Source: Hymenobacter cheonanensis (GTDB lineage: Bacteria; Bacteroidota; Bacteroidia; Cytophagales; Hymenobacteraceae). From it: 64,000 bases of DNA. The translations under genes and the position numbers were made by a program. The DNA is taken from the NCBI RefSeq assembly GCF_030581075.1, contig NZ_JAUQSW010000015.1:1-64000 (forward strand). The letters run 5' to 3'. Shown one piece after another: positions 34,045 through 43,212 of this stretch (within the stretch, counting starts at the first letter, position 1; each line of letters starts with the position of its first letter). The notes beneath the pieces were generated by a model that was not told where the DNA came from, did not search any database, and was given only the letters and a program-made list of their open reading frames with translations.

Positions 34045-34743
34045 ATGCACATTACGCTTTCGCTGCTTACCCTGAAACCCGGCGCCAACGCGGCGCGCTG
34101 GGCGCTGGCCCAAATGGCCACGGCCCCGCGCCAGCTGCGGCGAGTAGCCGGGCTGCGCTTTTTTCAGCTATTGGGGAGCGGGGCCGACAACGGGTTTGGG
34201 TTTTGGCCCAACCTGCGGCGCTACGGCTTTATGGCCACCTGGGCCAGCCCCGAGGCAGCGGCCGAGTTCTTCGCCACCCACCCGGTGTGGGCCGCCTACC
34301 AGCAGCGCAGCACCGAGTGCTGGACCGCCGAGCTAGCCCCCCTGCAAGCCCACGGCACCTGGGACGACGTGCTGCCCTTCGGCGAACCAGCGGCCGGTGG
34401 CGGCCGGGCCGAGGGGCCGGTGGCCGTGCTCACGCGGGCCAGCATCCGGCTGCGGCGGGCACCGCGCTTCTGGCAGTTTGTGGAGCCCACGAGCCGGGCG
34501 CTGGCCGGGGCCGAGGGCCTGCAGCTGGCCATTGGGCTGGGCGAGCTGCCGCTGGTGCGCCAAGCCACGTTTAGCGTGTGGGAGTCGGTGCAGGCCATGC
34601 AGCAGTACGCCTACCGCGATGTGCGGCACCGCGAGGTAATCCAACTTACGCGCCGCGAGGGCTGGTACTCGGAAGAGTTATTTGCCCGCTTTCAGGTGCT
34701 GAGCAGTTCTGGCACCGTGGATGGCCGCAACCCGCTGGGCTAG
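34045..34743 (+). CDS. Spheroidene monooxygenase (CrtA)-like protein
   Basis: 232 aa. RRYGFMATWASPEAAAEFF, GPVAVLTRASIRLRRAPRFW and ATFSVWESVQAMQQYAYRD with a final REGWYSEELFARFQV match CrtA-type carotenoid ketolases/monooxygenases, which introduce a keto group at C-2. Hymenobacter makes ketolated and hydroxylated carotenoids, so a role in pigment tailoring is likely. No other carotenoid gene is close by. Start at ATG 34045, immediately after the terminator; the longer frame upstream runs across it. Confidence 0.8.
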   Translation: MHITLSLLTLKPGANAARWALAQMATAPRQLRRVAGLRFFQLLGSGADNGFGFWPNLRRYGFMATWASPEAAAEFFATHPVWAAYQQRSTECWTAELAPLQAHGTWDDVLPFGEPAAGGGRAEGPVAVLTRASIRLRRAPRFWQFVEPTSRALAGAEGLQLAIGLGELPLVRQATFSVWESVQAMQQYAYRDVRHREVIQLTRREGWYSEELFARFQVLSSSGTVDGRNPLG

Positions 34744-34834
34744 CCCGGCAACAAGGCTACGAACCGGCCACCAGGCGTCTGAAAGTGTTTGGAACGCAAA
34801 AAAAGTTGACAACAAGCCCAAACATGCCCGATAG

Positions 34835-34875
34835 CACGCTGATAGCGCGGGGCTCTGCCCCGCGCTATCAGCGTG
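34835..34875. repeat. Perfect 18-bp inverted repeat with 5-base loop
   Basis: The sequence CACGCTGATAGCGCGGGG at 34835-34852 is followed by CTCTG and its exact complement at 34858-34875. It sits between two convergent genes and lacks a T-run, so it is more like a hairpin repeat than a classical terminator. Confidence 0.75.
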
Positions 34876-34901
34876 GGAGATGTACTTTCTGCACTTCTGC
34901 C

Positions 34902-36521
34902 CTAGCGGCTGCCCAGCTGCAGGCGGTACTGGGTGGCTACCCAGGCGGCGGCCGTGGCGGGGGCCGTGGTGCCGGGCAGTACTCGCACAGTGTGGCTGGC
35001 CTGCACCAGGTCATCGGCCGGGCCAGGGTGGATGGTGAAGCCAGGGCCGGCGGCTTGCATAATGTCGGCTTGCAAAAACACGTTGCGCCCCGCGCCCCCA
35101 TAGAGGTGCACCCCAAAGCCCGGCGCCAGCCGCCCACCGAGCATAAACTCATCCTTACCCCCTAGCCCGTAGATGCTGAGGCGGATGGTGCGGCGGGCGT
35201 CGTAGACCTGCTCGCCGAGCAGGCTATCGGGCCGGGCCGGGCGGCGGGCAAATACGCGCAGGCGCAGCCGGCCCGGCCCCAGCCCCGTGAGTTCGAAGCG
35301 CTCGGGGGCGTCGGTGCCCGTCACCACGGCCTCCTGCTGCAATACCTCGTAATAGCGGCGGGCGGCGGCGGGCAGCGCATCGCGGCGGGCGCGCAGGGCG
35401 GGCAGCAGCTCCTGGGTCATGCGGGCGCGCACCTCGGCGGGCACGGCTTGCAGGGCCTGGGCCAGCACGGCATCGGGCAGGCGGCGGCGCAGCGAGTCGG
35501 CCTCGGCCAGGAAAACTGCCTCGGGCAGCAGGGCCAGGGCCGTGTGGTCGAGGGGCCGAGCGGTGGTGGTGAGCGGGCCCACATCGGCGGGCACGAGGTG
35601 GGGGTTAAAGGTCTGGTAGCGCGGGTGCACCCACGACACGCAGCGCGTGAGCCAGCCATCATCGAAGCGAAAAAACGCCTGGTCGCGGTCGCGCGGGATG
35701 GGTCGCAACACCGTGCCGCCAGTTCCCGCAAATGCTGCCCAGCGCCACTGGTCGGCCCGGCGGCTCCAGTCGCCCACCAGCAGGTCGAGCAGGCGGGCGC
35801 GCAGGTACGCCCGGGGCGCCAGGTGGGCAGCCGGGCCACGCAGCACCTGCATCAGCATACTATCGGAGCCCACCACCCGGCGGGCGCGGCCAAAGCTGGC
35901 GGCGTGGCTTTGGTCGTTGGCGGGGCGCTCTTCGAGCAAATACAAAGCCGGCCGAAAGCGCGTGCGCCACTCGCCCAGCGCGGCATCAGGCAGCAGATAC
36001 ACCAGGCGCGGGTTGGTATGAAACACGCCGGCGGCGCGGGCCAGGGCCGTGGCCACGTAGGCGCCGTAGGGCGGGGCGGCGCAGGTCTGGTCGCGCAGCA
36101 CGGGCGCCACCAGGCGGCCTAGCCAGCCCACCGTCAGGCTGCGGCTCAGGTCCTTATCTACCGAGCGCAGCACGAAAATGCGGCCGTCGGGCGTGCGCAG
36201 GCGCAGGGTATTGGTTTGGAAGCTGCCCCCGGCCCGCAGCGGCGTGAAGCCCAGCTGCCCCAGGCGCAGCACCGGCGCGCTCACGGGCGTGGCCCACAGC
36301 GGGCGGTAGTGGCGGCCCCACAGGCGCTGCCAAAGCCAGCCGCGCCGGGCGTAGTGCGCGCCGGCCGCTACCCGCACCGTGCTGGAATCGGCACTGAACA
36401 CCGGCCCCGTTTCGCCGGGGGCGGGCGTAGCAGGTTCGGCGCAGCCACCCAGGCCCAGCACGGCCAGGGGCAGCCCCAGAACCGCCCACTTCCTCCCAAA
36501 CGATGCTCTACGTACTGCCAC
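34902..36521 (-). CDS. Kinase-like lipoprotein, degenerate paralogue
   Basis: 539 aa. Lipobox LGLGGC (C27), then a domain shared with the divergent neighbour: LRSVDKD with K123, an AAPPYGAYVATALARAAGVF block, LLDLLVGDWSRRADQWRWA and PRDRDQAFFRFDDG. In the neighbour the second motif reads GDWDRH; here D and H are replaced (S253, R255) while DRDQ (278-281) remains, so catalysis may be lost. A C-terminal strand region has GLGGKDEFML and GGAGRNVFLQ. Starts at GTG 36521. Likely an envelope protein; function unknown. Confidence 0.7.
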   Translation of the reverse strand: MAVRRASFGRKWAVLGLPLAVLGLGGCAEPATPAPGETGPVFSADSSTVRVAAGAHYARRGWLWQRLWGRHYRPLWATPVSAPVLRLGQLGFTPLRAGGSFQTNTLRLRTPDGRIFVLRSVDKDLSRSLTVGWLGRLVAPVLRDQTCAAPPYGAYVATALARAAGVFHTNPRLVYLLPDAALGEWRTRFRPALYLLEERPANDQSHAASFGRARRVVGSDSMLMQVLRGPAAHLAPRAYLRARLLDLLVGDWSRRADQWRWAAFAGTGGTVLRPIPRDRDQAFFRFDDGWLTRCVSWVHPRYQTFNPHLVPADVGPLTTTARPLDHTALALLPEAVFLAEADSLRRRLPDAVLAQALQAVPAEVRARMTQELLPALRARRDALPAAARRYYEVLQQEAVVTGTDAPERFELTGLGPGRLRLRVFARRPARPDSLLGEQVYDARRTIRLSIYGLGGKDEFMLGGRLAPGFGVHLYGGAGRNVFLQADIMQAAGPGFTIHPGPADDLVQASHTVRVLPGTTAPATAAAWVATQYRLQLGSR

Positions 36522-36720
36522 TGGCGCATCGGAGCCGGCATTTGCACCGGCATCCTGACTTTAAAAAGTAAAAAGGCCGCAGGCCTGCCCCGTATAGCGC
36601 AAGGCCGGCCTATGGGGTTGCCGGCCAGCGCTAGCCTGGCCCCTATCTTTTTGGGCGCGGGCTACGTTAGACAAGCTTGGGCAGCGCTGGCTGCCGTGCA
36701 CCTCGTTATTCTGGCCCGTC

Positions 36721-38304
36721 TTGCGCTCTGTTACCCTATTATTATCATCTGGCGGGCTGCTGCTTGGGCTAGCCACCGGCTGCGCCCGTAAACATTATTT
36801 CCAGCCCGATGCCCGGCTGCCGGCTTCGGCCCAGCCCGTTGCCAGGCCTGCTACCACCGACAGCGTGTGGGCCACGGCCGGCCGCCAGTACAACCGCCAC
36901 AGCAAAGCCTACCACCTGTTGATGGGGCCGCACCACCGGGCCGTGTGGGCCGCCCCGGTGCGGGTGCCGGTGCTACGCCTGGCCACGGCCGTGCCCCAGG
37001 CGGGCCGCCTCACCCCCACCAAGCTGGGCGGCGGCTTTCAAAGCACCAGCCTCACGCTGCTAGGGGCCGATGGCCGACCCTACGTCATTCGCTCGCTCGA
37101 TAAAGACCCTTCGCGCATTATGCCCGAGTGGCTGCAGAAAACATTTATAACCAATGGCTTGCGCGATGGCACTTCGGCCGGCCTCCCCTACGGGGCGCTG
37201 GTGGTGCCCACGCTATCGCAAAAGCTGGGCGTGCCGCACACGCACCCACGCATCTTTTACGTGCCGCCCGATGCCGACAACCTGGGCTCGGCCGAGGCCA
37301 ACGAGCGCCTGCGCGGCAAGCTGGTGCTGCTCGAAGAAAAGTATGACGGCGAGCGGGTACAGTCTTCGCTGCTGCCCGGGGCTACCAAGTTTATCAGCGA
37401 TGAGAAGATGCGGGCGCACCTCTACGCCGACCCGCGCAACCGCCCCGACCAGCTGGCCCTGCTGCGGGCGCGCCTGCTCGATGTGCTGATTGGCGACTGG
37501 GACCGGCACTCGGGCCAGTGGCAGTGGGGCGAGCTGCCCAACCCGGCTAGGCCCGGCGGCACGCTGTTCGTGGCCGTGCCCAAGGACCGCGACCAGGTGT
37601 TTTTCCGCATGTCGGACGGGGCAGTGCCGTGGCTGATGACGCGCAAGTTTTTGGTGCGCCACCTCGTCACGTTCAAGCCCGACTTTCATGATGTGGTGGC
37701 CCTCACCGGCCAGGGCCGCTACGTAGACCAGCGCGGCCTCAATGCCCTGAGCCGGCGCGACTTTGCCGCGGCGGCCCGCTTCGCAGTGGCTAGCCTCCCC
37801 GATTCGGCCCTGGCCCGGGCCGTGCGCCACCTGCCGCCCGCCGTGTACGCCCTGGAGGGCCCGCGCCTGCTGCACGATTTACGGAGCCGCCGCGACCAGC
37901 TGCCGCAGCTGGCCCAAACCTACTACGAGCTGAAAGCCGAGCGCCCCGTGGTGGCCGGCACCGAGTTGCCCGACCATTTTGCCGTGGCCCGCACCCCCGA
38001 CTCGACCACCGTGCGCGTGTACAACCGCACGCTCGGGGCCGATTCGCTGTTTTACCAGCGCACGTTTTACACCCGCGAAACCAAGCGCCTCACCCTGGAA
38101 GGGCTAGGGGGCAACGACGTGTTTGAGCTTACCGGCCACGGCCTCAAAATCGTAGTTCACGCCGGCGCGGGCGCGGATGTGCTGCGTGCTACCTCGCGCC
38201 GCCGCCTGCGCTACGAGCCCGAGTCAAACGGTACGCTCAATACCCCCGCCCCCACCAAAAAGAAGCAGCGTTTCGACAACTACGACCGCCTCACGGACGA
38301 GTAG
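36721..38304 (+). CDS. Kinase-like lipoprotein with DRH and DRDQ motifs
   Basis: 527 aa, lipobox LATGC (C21). The central domain shows YVIRSLDKD (K128), a helix GLPYGALVVPTLSQKLGVPH, LLEEK (E205-E206), LLDVLIGDWDRHSGQWQWGE (D261, R262, H263, Q266) and VPKDRDQVFF (D289, D291). A Lys, a GDxDRHxxQ loop and a DxD are the layout of HipA/PI3K/Fam20-type atypical kinases. In large Bacteroidota proteins I recall the same domain fused to an outer-membrane barrel. The C-terminus has glycine-rich GLGGNDVFEL and GAGADV turns. TTG at 36721 starts the signal peptide. Confidence 0.72.
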   Translation: MRSVTLLLSSGGLLLGLATGCARKHYFQPDARLPASAQPVARPATTDSVWATAGRQYNRHSKAYHLLMGPHHRAVWAAPVRVPVLRLATAVPQAGRLTPTKLGGGFQSTSLTLLGADGRPYVIRSLDKDPSRIMPEWLQKTFITNGLRDGTSAGLPYGALVVPTLSQKLGVPHTHPRIFYVPPDADNLGSAEANERLRGKLVLLEEKYDGERVQSSLLPGATKFISDEKMRAHLYADPRNRPDQLALLRARLLDVLIGDWDRHSGQWQWGELPNPARPGGTLFVAVPKDRDQVFFRMSDGAVPWLMTRKFLVRHLVTFKPDFHDVVALTGQGRYVDQRGLNALSRRDFAAAARFAVASLPDSALARAVRHLPPAVYALEGPRLLHDLRSRRDQLPQLAQTYYELKAERPVVAGTELPDHFAVARTPDSTTVRVYNRTLGADSLFYQRTFYTRETKRLTLEGLGGNDVFELTGHGLKIVVHAGAGADVLRATSRRRLRYEPESNGTLNTPAPTKKKQRFDNYDRLTDE

Positions 38305-38382
38305 AAGCCCGGGCAATGGCCGACAAACCGCTTAAGCGGCGGCTTATTCTTGACGGCTTCATCCGGATGCGCGTAGTTTCGC

Positions 38383-39621
38383 ATGATGAATGCAGCTGCT
38401 TTCCGGGCTTTTCGCAGCCGCAATTTTCGGCTGTTCTTCGGCGGGCAGTCGCTGTCGCTACTCGGCACCTGGATGCAGAAAACGGCGGTGAGCTGGGTAG
38501 TATATGCCCAAACGCACTCCAAGTTTATGCTGGGCGTGAGCGTGTTTGCCACGCTGTTTCCCTCGGCCCTGTTTTCGCTGCTGGGCGGCGTGGTGGCCGA
38601 CCGCTACAGCCGCTACCGGGTGCTGCTGCTCACGCAGGTGCTCTCGATGGGGCAGGCGGCCCTGCTGGCGCTGGCTGTGTACTGGCGGCCCGATGCGGTG
38701 TGGCCAATTATGGCTCTGAGCGCCGCGCTGGGCGTCATCAACGCCTTCGATGTGCCGGCCCGGCAGTCGCTGGTTTACGAGCTGGTGGCCGATAAGCAGG
38801 ACGTGCCCAACGCCGTGGCCCTCAACTCGACGATGCTCAACCTGAGCAAGCTGCTAGGCCCCGCCCTGGCGGGCCTGGCCATTGAGCGGCTCGGGGCCAC
38901 CGTGTGCTTTGGCCTGAATGCCTTCAGCTTCGTGGCCGTTATCGGGTCGCTGCTGGCCATGCGCCTGCCGGCCTTCGTAGCTAGACCTTCGACCCAAAAC
39001 CTGCTGGCCGAACTCGCCGATGGCTTCCACTACGTGCAAGCCACGCCGGCTATCCGCTTCATTATCAGCACGCTCGGGCTCACGGCTTTGCTGGTGCTGC
39101 CCTTCACCACGCTCATGCCCGTGTACGCCAAGGACATTTTTGGGGGCACGGCCACCACCTTCGGCCTGCTCGACGGCGCCATTGGGCTGGGCGGGCTAGT
39201 GGGGGCGCTGTACCTGGCCGGGCTGCCGCCGGCCACCAACCTAAATAAAGTAGTGACGTTCACCACGTTCGTATTTGGGGCGGGGCTGCTGCTTTTTGCC
39301 TACACGCCCTGGTATGGGCTGGCGCTGGCCTTTCTGGTAGTGGCCGCGTTTGGGATGATGGCCCAGACTACCATCAGCGTGACGCTGCTGCAAACGCTGG
39401 TGCTGCCCGCCATGCGGGGGCGGGTTATCAGCCTCTACGTGCTGGTGTACACGGCCGCGCTGCCGCTGGGCAGCGTGGTAGTGGGGGCCGTGTCGCAGCG
39501 CCTCGGCGTGCAGCCTACCGTACTGGCCGAGAGCCTGTTGGCTTTCGGCATTGGCCTGCTGTATTGGCGCAATCTGCGGCAGGCGGCGCCCGCCGCCCCC
39601 CCCGAGCTGGCCGCCCGCTAG
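38383..39621 (+). CDS. MFS transporter (EntS/MFS_3 type)
   Basis: 412 aa, 11-12 transmembrane helices. FRSRNFRLFFGGQSLSLLGT, the loop GGVVADRYSRYRVLLL and FDVPARQSLVYELVADKQDV are typical of the MFS_3 group that includes the enterobactin exporter EntS. Substrate not deducible. It ends three bases before the convergent topoisomerase stop, so no room for a shared terminator. Confidence 0.82.
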   Translation: MMNAAAFRAFRSRNFRLFFGGQSLSLLGTWMQKTAVSWVVYAQTHSKFMLGVSVFATLFPSALFSLLGGVVADRYSRYRVLLLTQVLSMGQAALLALAVYWRPDAVWPIMALSAALGVINAFDVPARQSLVYELVADKQDVPNAVALNSTMLNLSKLLGPALAGLAIERLGATVCFGLNAFSFVAVIGSLLAMRLPAFVARPSTQNLLAELADGFHYVQATPAIRFIISTLGLTALLVLPFTTLMPVYAKDIFGGTATTFGLLDGAIGLGGLVGALYLAGLPPATNLNKVVTFTTFVFGAGLLLFAYTPWYGLALAFLVVAAFGMMAQTTISVTLLQTLVLPAMRGRVISLYVLVYTAALPLGSVVVGAVSQRLGVQPTVLAESLLAFGIGLLYWRNLRQAAPAAPPELAAR

Positions 39622-39624
39622 GGG

Positions 39625-40743
39625 CTACACCTCGGCCAGCATCTCCAGCACCAGGTGCTCGGTGGGCGAAAGCTCGTCGCGGTCCTGCGGGTCGGCATCG
39701 TGGCGGCGCAGATACTCAATAAGTTTGCCCGATTTGAACAGCTCCGTCACCTGCGGATGAATGTAGTACTTGGAGCACACGGTGGGCGTGTTGCCGAGGT
39801 TGCTGGCAACCTCTTTGGTAGCTTGGCGAATGGCTTTTTCGGGGGCTAGCTCCACGTCGCCGTTCAGCACTGTTTCGAGGCACTGCACCATTTTTACGGT
39901 GCCGCCCCAGGTGCGGAAGTCTTTGGCCGAGAGCGCGATGCCGGTATGCTGGTGCAAGTAATCATTCACATGGCCCGACTCCAGGGGGTGACGCTGGCCA
40001 TCGGCGCCGTAGAACTGAAACAGGTGCTGGCCCGGTATCTCCTTGCACTTGCGCACGAGGCTAGCCAGCTTGCGGTCGTGAATGGTGACGTCGTGGGCCA
40101 CGCCTTTTTTACCCACGAAGGAAAACCGCACGTCGCCGTGGCTGATTGCCACGTGGTCATCGAGCAGCGTGGTGAGACCGTAGCTTTTGTTTTTCTTGGC
40201 GTATTCCTCGTTGCCGATGCGGATAAACGACTGGTCCATGAGCGTGAGCACGAGGGCCACCACCTTATCGCGGTCGAGGCCGGGGCGGGCCAGGTCTTTG
40301 CGCAGCTGCTGGCGCAGCTCGCCCAGCTTTTGGCCGAAGGCCAGCAGGCGCGAAAACTTGGTGAGCGAGCGGGCGGCATCCCAGGCCGGGTGGTAGCGGT
40401 ACTGCTTGCGGCCGGCCGCGTCGTGGCCCGTCACCTGCAGGTGAAAGCTGGGATTGGGCGCAATCCACACGTCGGTCCAGGCCGGCGGAATCACGAAGCT
40501 GTGGATGCGGTCCAGCGTTTTGGCATCGGTAATTTTCTCGCCTTTCGCATTGACATACACGAACTCATGCGCCCCGCTAGCCTCGCGGCGCAGGCCAGGG
40601 CCGGCATCGGTGGCGTAGCGCAGGCCGGCCAGCTCGGCCTGGCGGGCGGGGTCTTTGTAAAGCTCGTGGGCGGCCAGCTCGTGGATGGGCGGCAGGCTTT
40701 TCTTGCGGGTTTTGGGGCGGGGCTGCACGGGGGCGGTGGGCAT
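39625..40743 (-). CDS. DNA topoisomerase IB (poxvirus type)
   Basis: 372 aa. The N-terminal domain GLRYATDAGPGLRREASGAH recognises DNA; the catalytic domain holds LTLMDQSFIRIGNEEYAKKN (Arg), KDFRTWGGT (Arg), and KYYIHP with the nucleophile at about Y327. It relaxes supercoils by cutting one strand with a 3'-phosphotyrosine link. The enzyme is common in environmental bacteria alongside topoisomerases I and III. Convergent with the MFS gene. Confidence 0.93.
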   Translation of the reverse strand: MPTAPVQPRPKTRKKSLPPIHELAAHELYKDPARQAELAGLRYATDAGPGLRREASGAHEFVYVNAKGEKITDAKTLDRIHSFVIPPAWTDVWIAPNPSFHLQVTGHDAAGRKQYRYHPAWDAARSLTKFSRLLAFGQKLGELRQQLRKDLARPGLDRDKVVALVLTLMDQSFIRIGNEEYAKKNKSYGLTTLLDDHVAISHGDVRFSFVGKKGVAHDVTIHDRKLASLVRKCKEIPGQHLFQFYGADGQRHPLESGHVNDYLHQHTGIALSAKDFRTWGGTVKMVQCLETVLNGDVELAPEKAIRQATKEVASNLGNTPTVCSKYYIHPQVTELFKSGKLIEYLRRHDADPQDRDELSPTEHLVLEMLAEV

Positions 40744-40818
40744 GGAAGCGCGGGGTAAAGCCGGGTTCTACGCAAAAGCCAGGCAAATGGTGAGGCCGCC
40801 CAAACCGCCCGCCGGCCG

Positions 40819-40826
40819 TAGGTTTG
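40819..40826 (+). promoter_or_regulatory. -7 box for the App1-like gene, probably leaderless
   Basis: TAGGTTTG fits TAnnTTTG and ends four bases before the ATG at 40831. With transcription starting four to seven bases after the box, the mRNA would begin at or near the start codon. Confidence 0.55.
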
Positions 40827-40830
40827 CCGG

Positions 40831-41967
40831 ATGGACATAGCGCAATGGCTAGCGGATGGGTGGGAATGGGTCGATGCGTCGATAACGCGCGTGGCGGCCC
40901 GGCTGGGGCGGCTGCGCCCGCTGCACCTCGATGTGTACCGCAGCTACGGCACCCCGCACCGCTTCTACGTGAAGGGCCGCCTGCTTGCCGACCGCGGCCT
41001 CACGCCCCAGACCGATGCCGACTCGCCGTGGCGCAACTTCCAGGCCATGTACCGGCGCTTCAACAGCCGCGAAATACCCGGCGCTGAGGTCGTTATCTCG
41101 CTACCCAACCACCTGGAGCTGCCCGTCGTCACGGGCAACACCGGCTACTTCACCCTGCGCCTCGACCCGCCCGCGCTACCGCCCTCGGTCGAGTATTTGT
41201 GGCACCCGGTGCCGGTGCGCCTCACCAAGCTGCCCCCGCGGTTTCTGGGGCTGCTGGGGCAGGTCGAGGGCACGGCGCAGGTGCTTATTCCGCCGCCCAC
41301 GGCCGAGTTTGGGGTCATCTCCGACCTCGACGATACCGTGATTGTGACCAAGGCCACGCACATTTTGCGGATGCTGCGCACCGTACTGCTGCGCAACGCC
41401 CACTCGCACGAAACGCTGGCGGGCGTGGCGGCCTTTTACCAGGCGCTGCTGCGCGGCCTCAGCGGCCGGCCCGACAACCCCTTTTTCTACGTCAGCTCGT
41501 CGCCCTGGAATCTGTACGACGTGCTCGATGACTTTCTGCGCCTGCAAGGCGTGCCGCCCGGCCCGCTGCTGCTGCGCGAAACCCTGCTGGGCCGCACGCC
41601 CGGCTCGGAGGCAAAACCTACCGCGGCCTCGCCCCACCACGGCCATAAGCTAAAGGAAATCAATCAGATACTCGATACGTATCCCGACCTCACGTTTATT
41701 TTACTCGGCGACAGCGGCCAGCAGGACCCCGACATCTATACCGAGGTAGTGCGCACGCACCCCGGGCGCATTCGGGTAGTGTACATCCGCGACGTGGGCG
41801 TGCCGGCCCGCGCCGCCCGCGTGGCGCCCCTGGCCGAGGCCCTGCATCGCGACACCGGCGTGGCGCTGCTGCTGGTGCCCGACTACCTGGCCGCCGCCAC
41901 CCACGCCGCCGCCCACGGCCTCATCACGGCCGAGGGGCTGGCGCAGGTGCGCGCCGAGCACGGCTAG
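40831..41967 (+). CDS. App1-family phosphatase (DUF2183, HAD-like)
   Basis: 378 aa. The HAD-like domain starts with GVISDLDDTVIVTKATHILR, giving the DxDxT motif, followed by NPFFYVSSSPWNLYDVLDDF, HHGHKLKEINQILDTYPDLT and LLGDSGQQDPDIYTE. This is the App1 catalytic domain, a Mg-dependent phosphatidate phosphatase in yeast. The N-terminal 150 residues form a beta-rich domain seen in bacterial members. Likely acts on lipid phosphates. Its stop lies three bases before the mtgA promoter. Confidence 0.85.
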   Translation: MDIAQWLADGWEWVDASITRVAARLGRLRPLHLDVYRSYGTPHRFYVKGRLLADRGLTPQTDADSPWRNFQAMYRRFNSREIPGAEVVISLPNHLELPVVTGNTGYFTLRLDPPALPPSVEYLWHPVPVRLTKLPPRFLGLLGQVEGTAQVLIPPPTAEFGVISDLDDTVIVTKATHILRMLRTVLLRNAHSHETLAGVAAFYQALLRGLSGRPDNPFFYVSSSPWNLYDVLDDFLRLQGVPPGPLLLRETLLGRTPGSEAKPTAASPHHGHKLKEINQILDTYPDLTFILLGDSGQQDPDIYTEVVRTHPGRIRVVYIRDVGVPARAARVAPLAEALHRDTGVALLLVPDYLAAATHAAAHGLITAEGLAQVRAEHG

Positions 41968-41970
41968 CCT

Positions 41971-41978
41971 TACTTTTG
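41971..41978 (+). promoter_or_regulatory. -7 box for mtgA, probably leaderless
   Basis: TACTTTTG fits TAnnTTTG; the GTG start follows after only CCCC. Confidence 0.55.
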
Positions 41979-41982
41979 CCCC

Positions 41983-42744
41983 GTGGCGCATTCCGTACAA
42001 TCTCTTCTTCCGCCGTGGCGCACGGTTTTTCGCGTGGCGCTGCAAACCGTGGCGGCGCTGTTTCTGCTTACCGTGACGTGGGTGCTGCTCTACCGCTGGG
42101 TGGCGCCGCCCGCCACCTGGCTTATGCTCGACCGCCGCGCCCACGCGCCGGTGGGGCTAGGGTACATCGGCATTCAGGCCGACCCACGCCACGCGCACTA
42201 CAATTTTACCTCGCTCGATGAGGTGGCTCCCAGCATCCCGCTGGCCGTGGTGGCGGCCGAGGACCAGCGCTTCCTCATCCACCACGGCTTCGACGTGGAT
42301 GGCATGTGGAAGGCCGCCCAGTACAACTGGCACCGCGCCGATGGCAAGCCCGTGCGCGGCGGCTCTACCATCTCGCAGCAGGTGGCCAAAAACGTGTTTC
42401 TCTGGCAGGGCCGCTCCTACGTGCGCAAGGCCGCCGAGGCGTACTTCACCGTCCTCATCGAGCTGCTCTGGAGCAAGCGCCGCATCATGGAAATGTACCT
42501 GAGTGTGGCCGAGATGGGCGACTGCACCTTCGGCGTGGAAGCGGCCAGCCAGCGCTATTTCCACAAGCCCGCCCGCAACCTCAGCGCCCCCGAAGCGGCG
42601 CTGCTGGCCGGCGTGCTGCCCAACCCGCTGCGCTTTCGGGCGGGCCAGCCCGGGCCGCAGGCGCGGGCCAAGCAGCTGCGCGTGCTGCGCAACATGCGGG
42701 CGCTGGGCGGCACCGCCTACGTGGCTACCTTGCTGAACCGCTAG
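41983..42744 (+). CDS. mtgA: Monofunctional peptidoglycan transglycosylase
   Basis: 253 aa. An N-terminal transmembrane helix (about 17-40) precedes a GT51 domain: AAEDQRFLIHHGFDVDGMWK, with the catalytic Glu, then GGSTISQQVAKNVFLWQGRS, and ELLWSKRRIMEMYLSVAEMG. It polymerises lipid II glycan strands without a transpeptidase domain. GTG at 41983 is taken because it provides the membrane anchor and follows a promoter. Confidence 0.94.
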   Translation: MAHSVQSLLPPWRTVFRVALQTVAALFLLTVTWVLLYRWVAPPATWLMLDRRAHAPVGLGYIGIQADPRHAHYNFTSLDEVAPSIPLAVVAAEDQRFLIHHGFDVDGMWKAAQYNWHRADGKPVRGGSTISQQVAKNVFLWQGRSYVRKAAEAYFTVLIELLWSKRRIMEMYLSVAEMGDCTFGVEAASQRYFHKPARNLSAPEAALLAGVLPNPLRFRAGQPGPQARAKQLRVLRNMRALGGTAYVATLLNR

Positions 42745-42789
42745 CCCTTACGCCCTGGCACTTCACTTATACCTTTTGCCGCCAAGCTT

Positions 42790-43206
42790 ATGCTGAACAC
42801 GCTGCTGCTCGCCCTGGCCCTCGCCGCGCCGCCCACCCCACGCCAGGCCATTGCCCAGGTGCTCACTACCCAAACGGCGGCCTGGAACCGGGGCGACATT
42901 CCCGGCTTCATGGCCGGCTACTGGCACTCCGACTCGCTGGTGTTCATTGGCAAGGGCGGCGCTACCTACGGCTGGCAGCCGACCATAGCCAACTACCAAA
43001 AACACTACCCCGACGCCGCCCAGATGGGCAAACTTGATTTCAGCCAGCTGCGCATTACGCCCCTCGCCCCCGACGTGGCGCAGGTAGTGGGCCACTGGCA
43101 CCTGGCCCGGCCCAGCGCGGCGGCCGGCGATGCGCAAGGGCAGTTTCTGCTGATTTTCCGCAAGCTAAACGGCCAGTGGGTTATCGTGGCCGACCATTCG
43201 AGTTAA
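42790..43206 (+). CDS. Secreted SnoaL/DUF4440-like protein
   Basis: 138 aa. A short signal peptide (MLNTLLLALALAAPP) precedes one NTF2-like cone: AAWNRGDIPGFMAGYWHSDS, VFIGKGGATYGW, NYQKHYPDAAQ, FLLIFRKLNGQWVIVADHSS. Such domains bind small ligands or act as enzymes, but the active residues are not diagnostic. Directly downstream of mtgA, 45 bases apart, so possibly cotranscribed. Confidence 0.7.
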   Translation: MLNTLLLALALAAPPTPRQAIAQVLTTQTAAWNRGDIPGFMAGYWHSDSLVFIGKGGATYGWQPTIANYQKHYPDAAQMGKLDFSQLRITPLAPDVAQVVGHWHLARPSAAAGDAQGQFLLIFRKLNGQWVIVADHSS

Positions 43207-43212
43207 GGTGGG

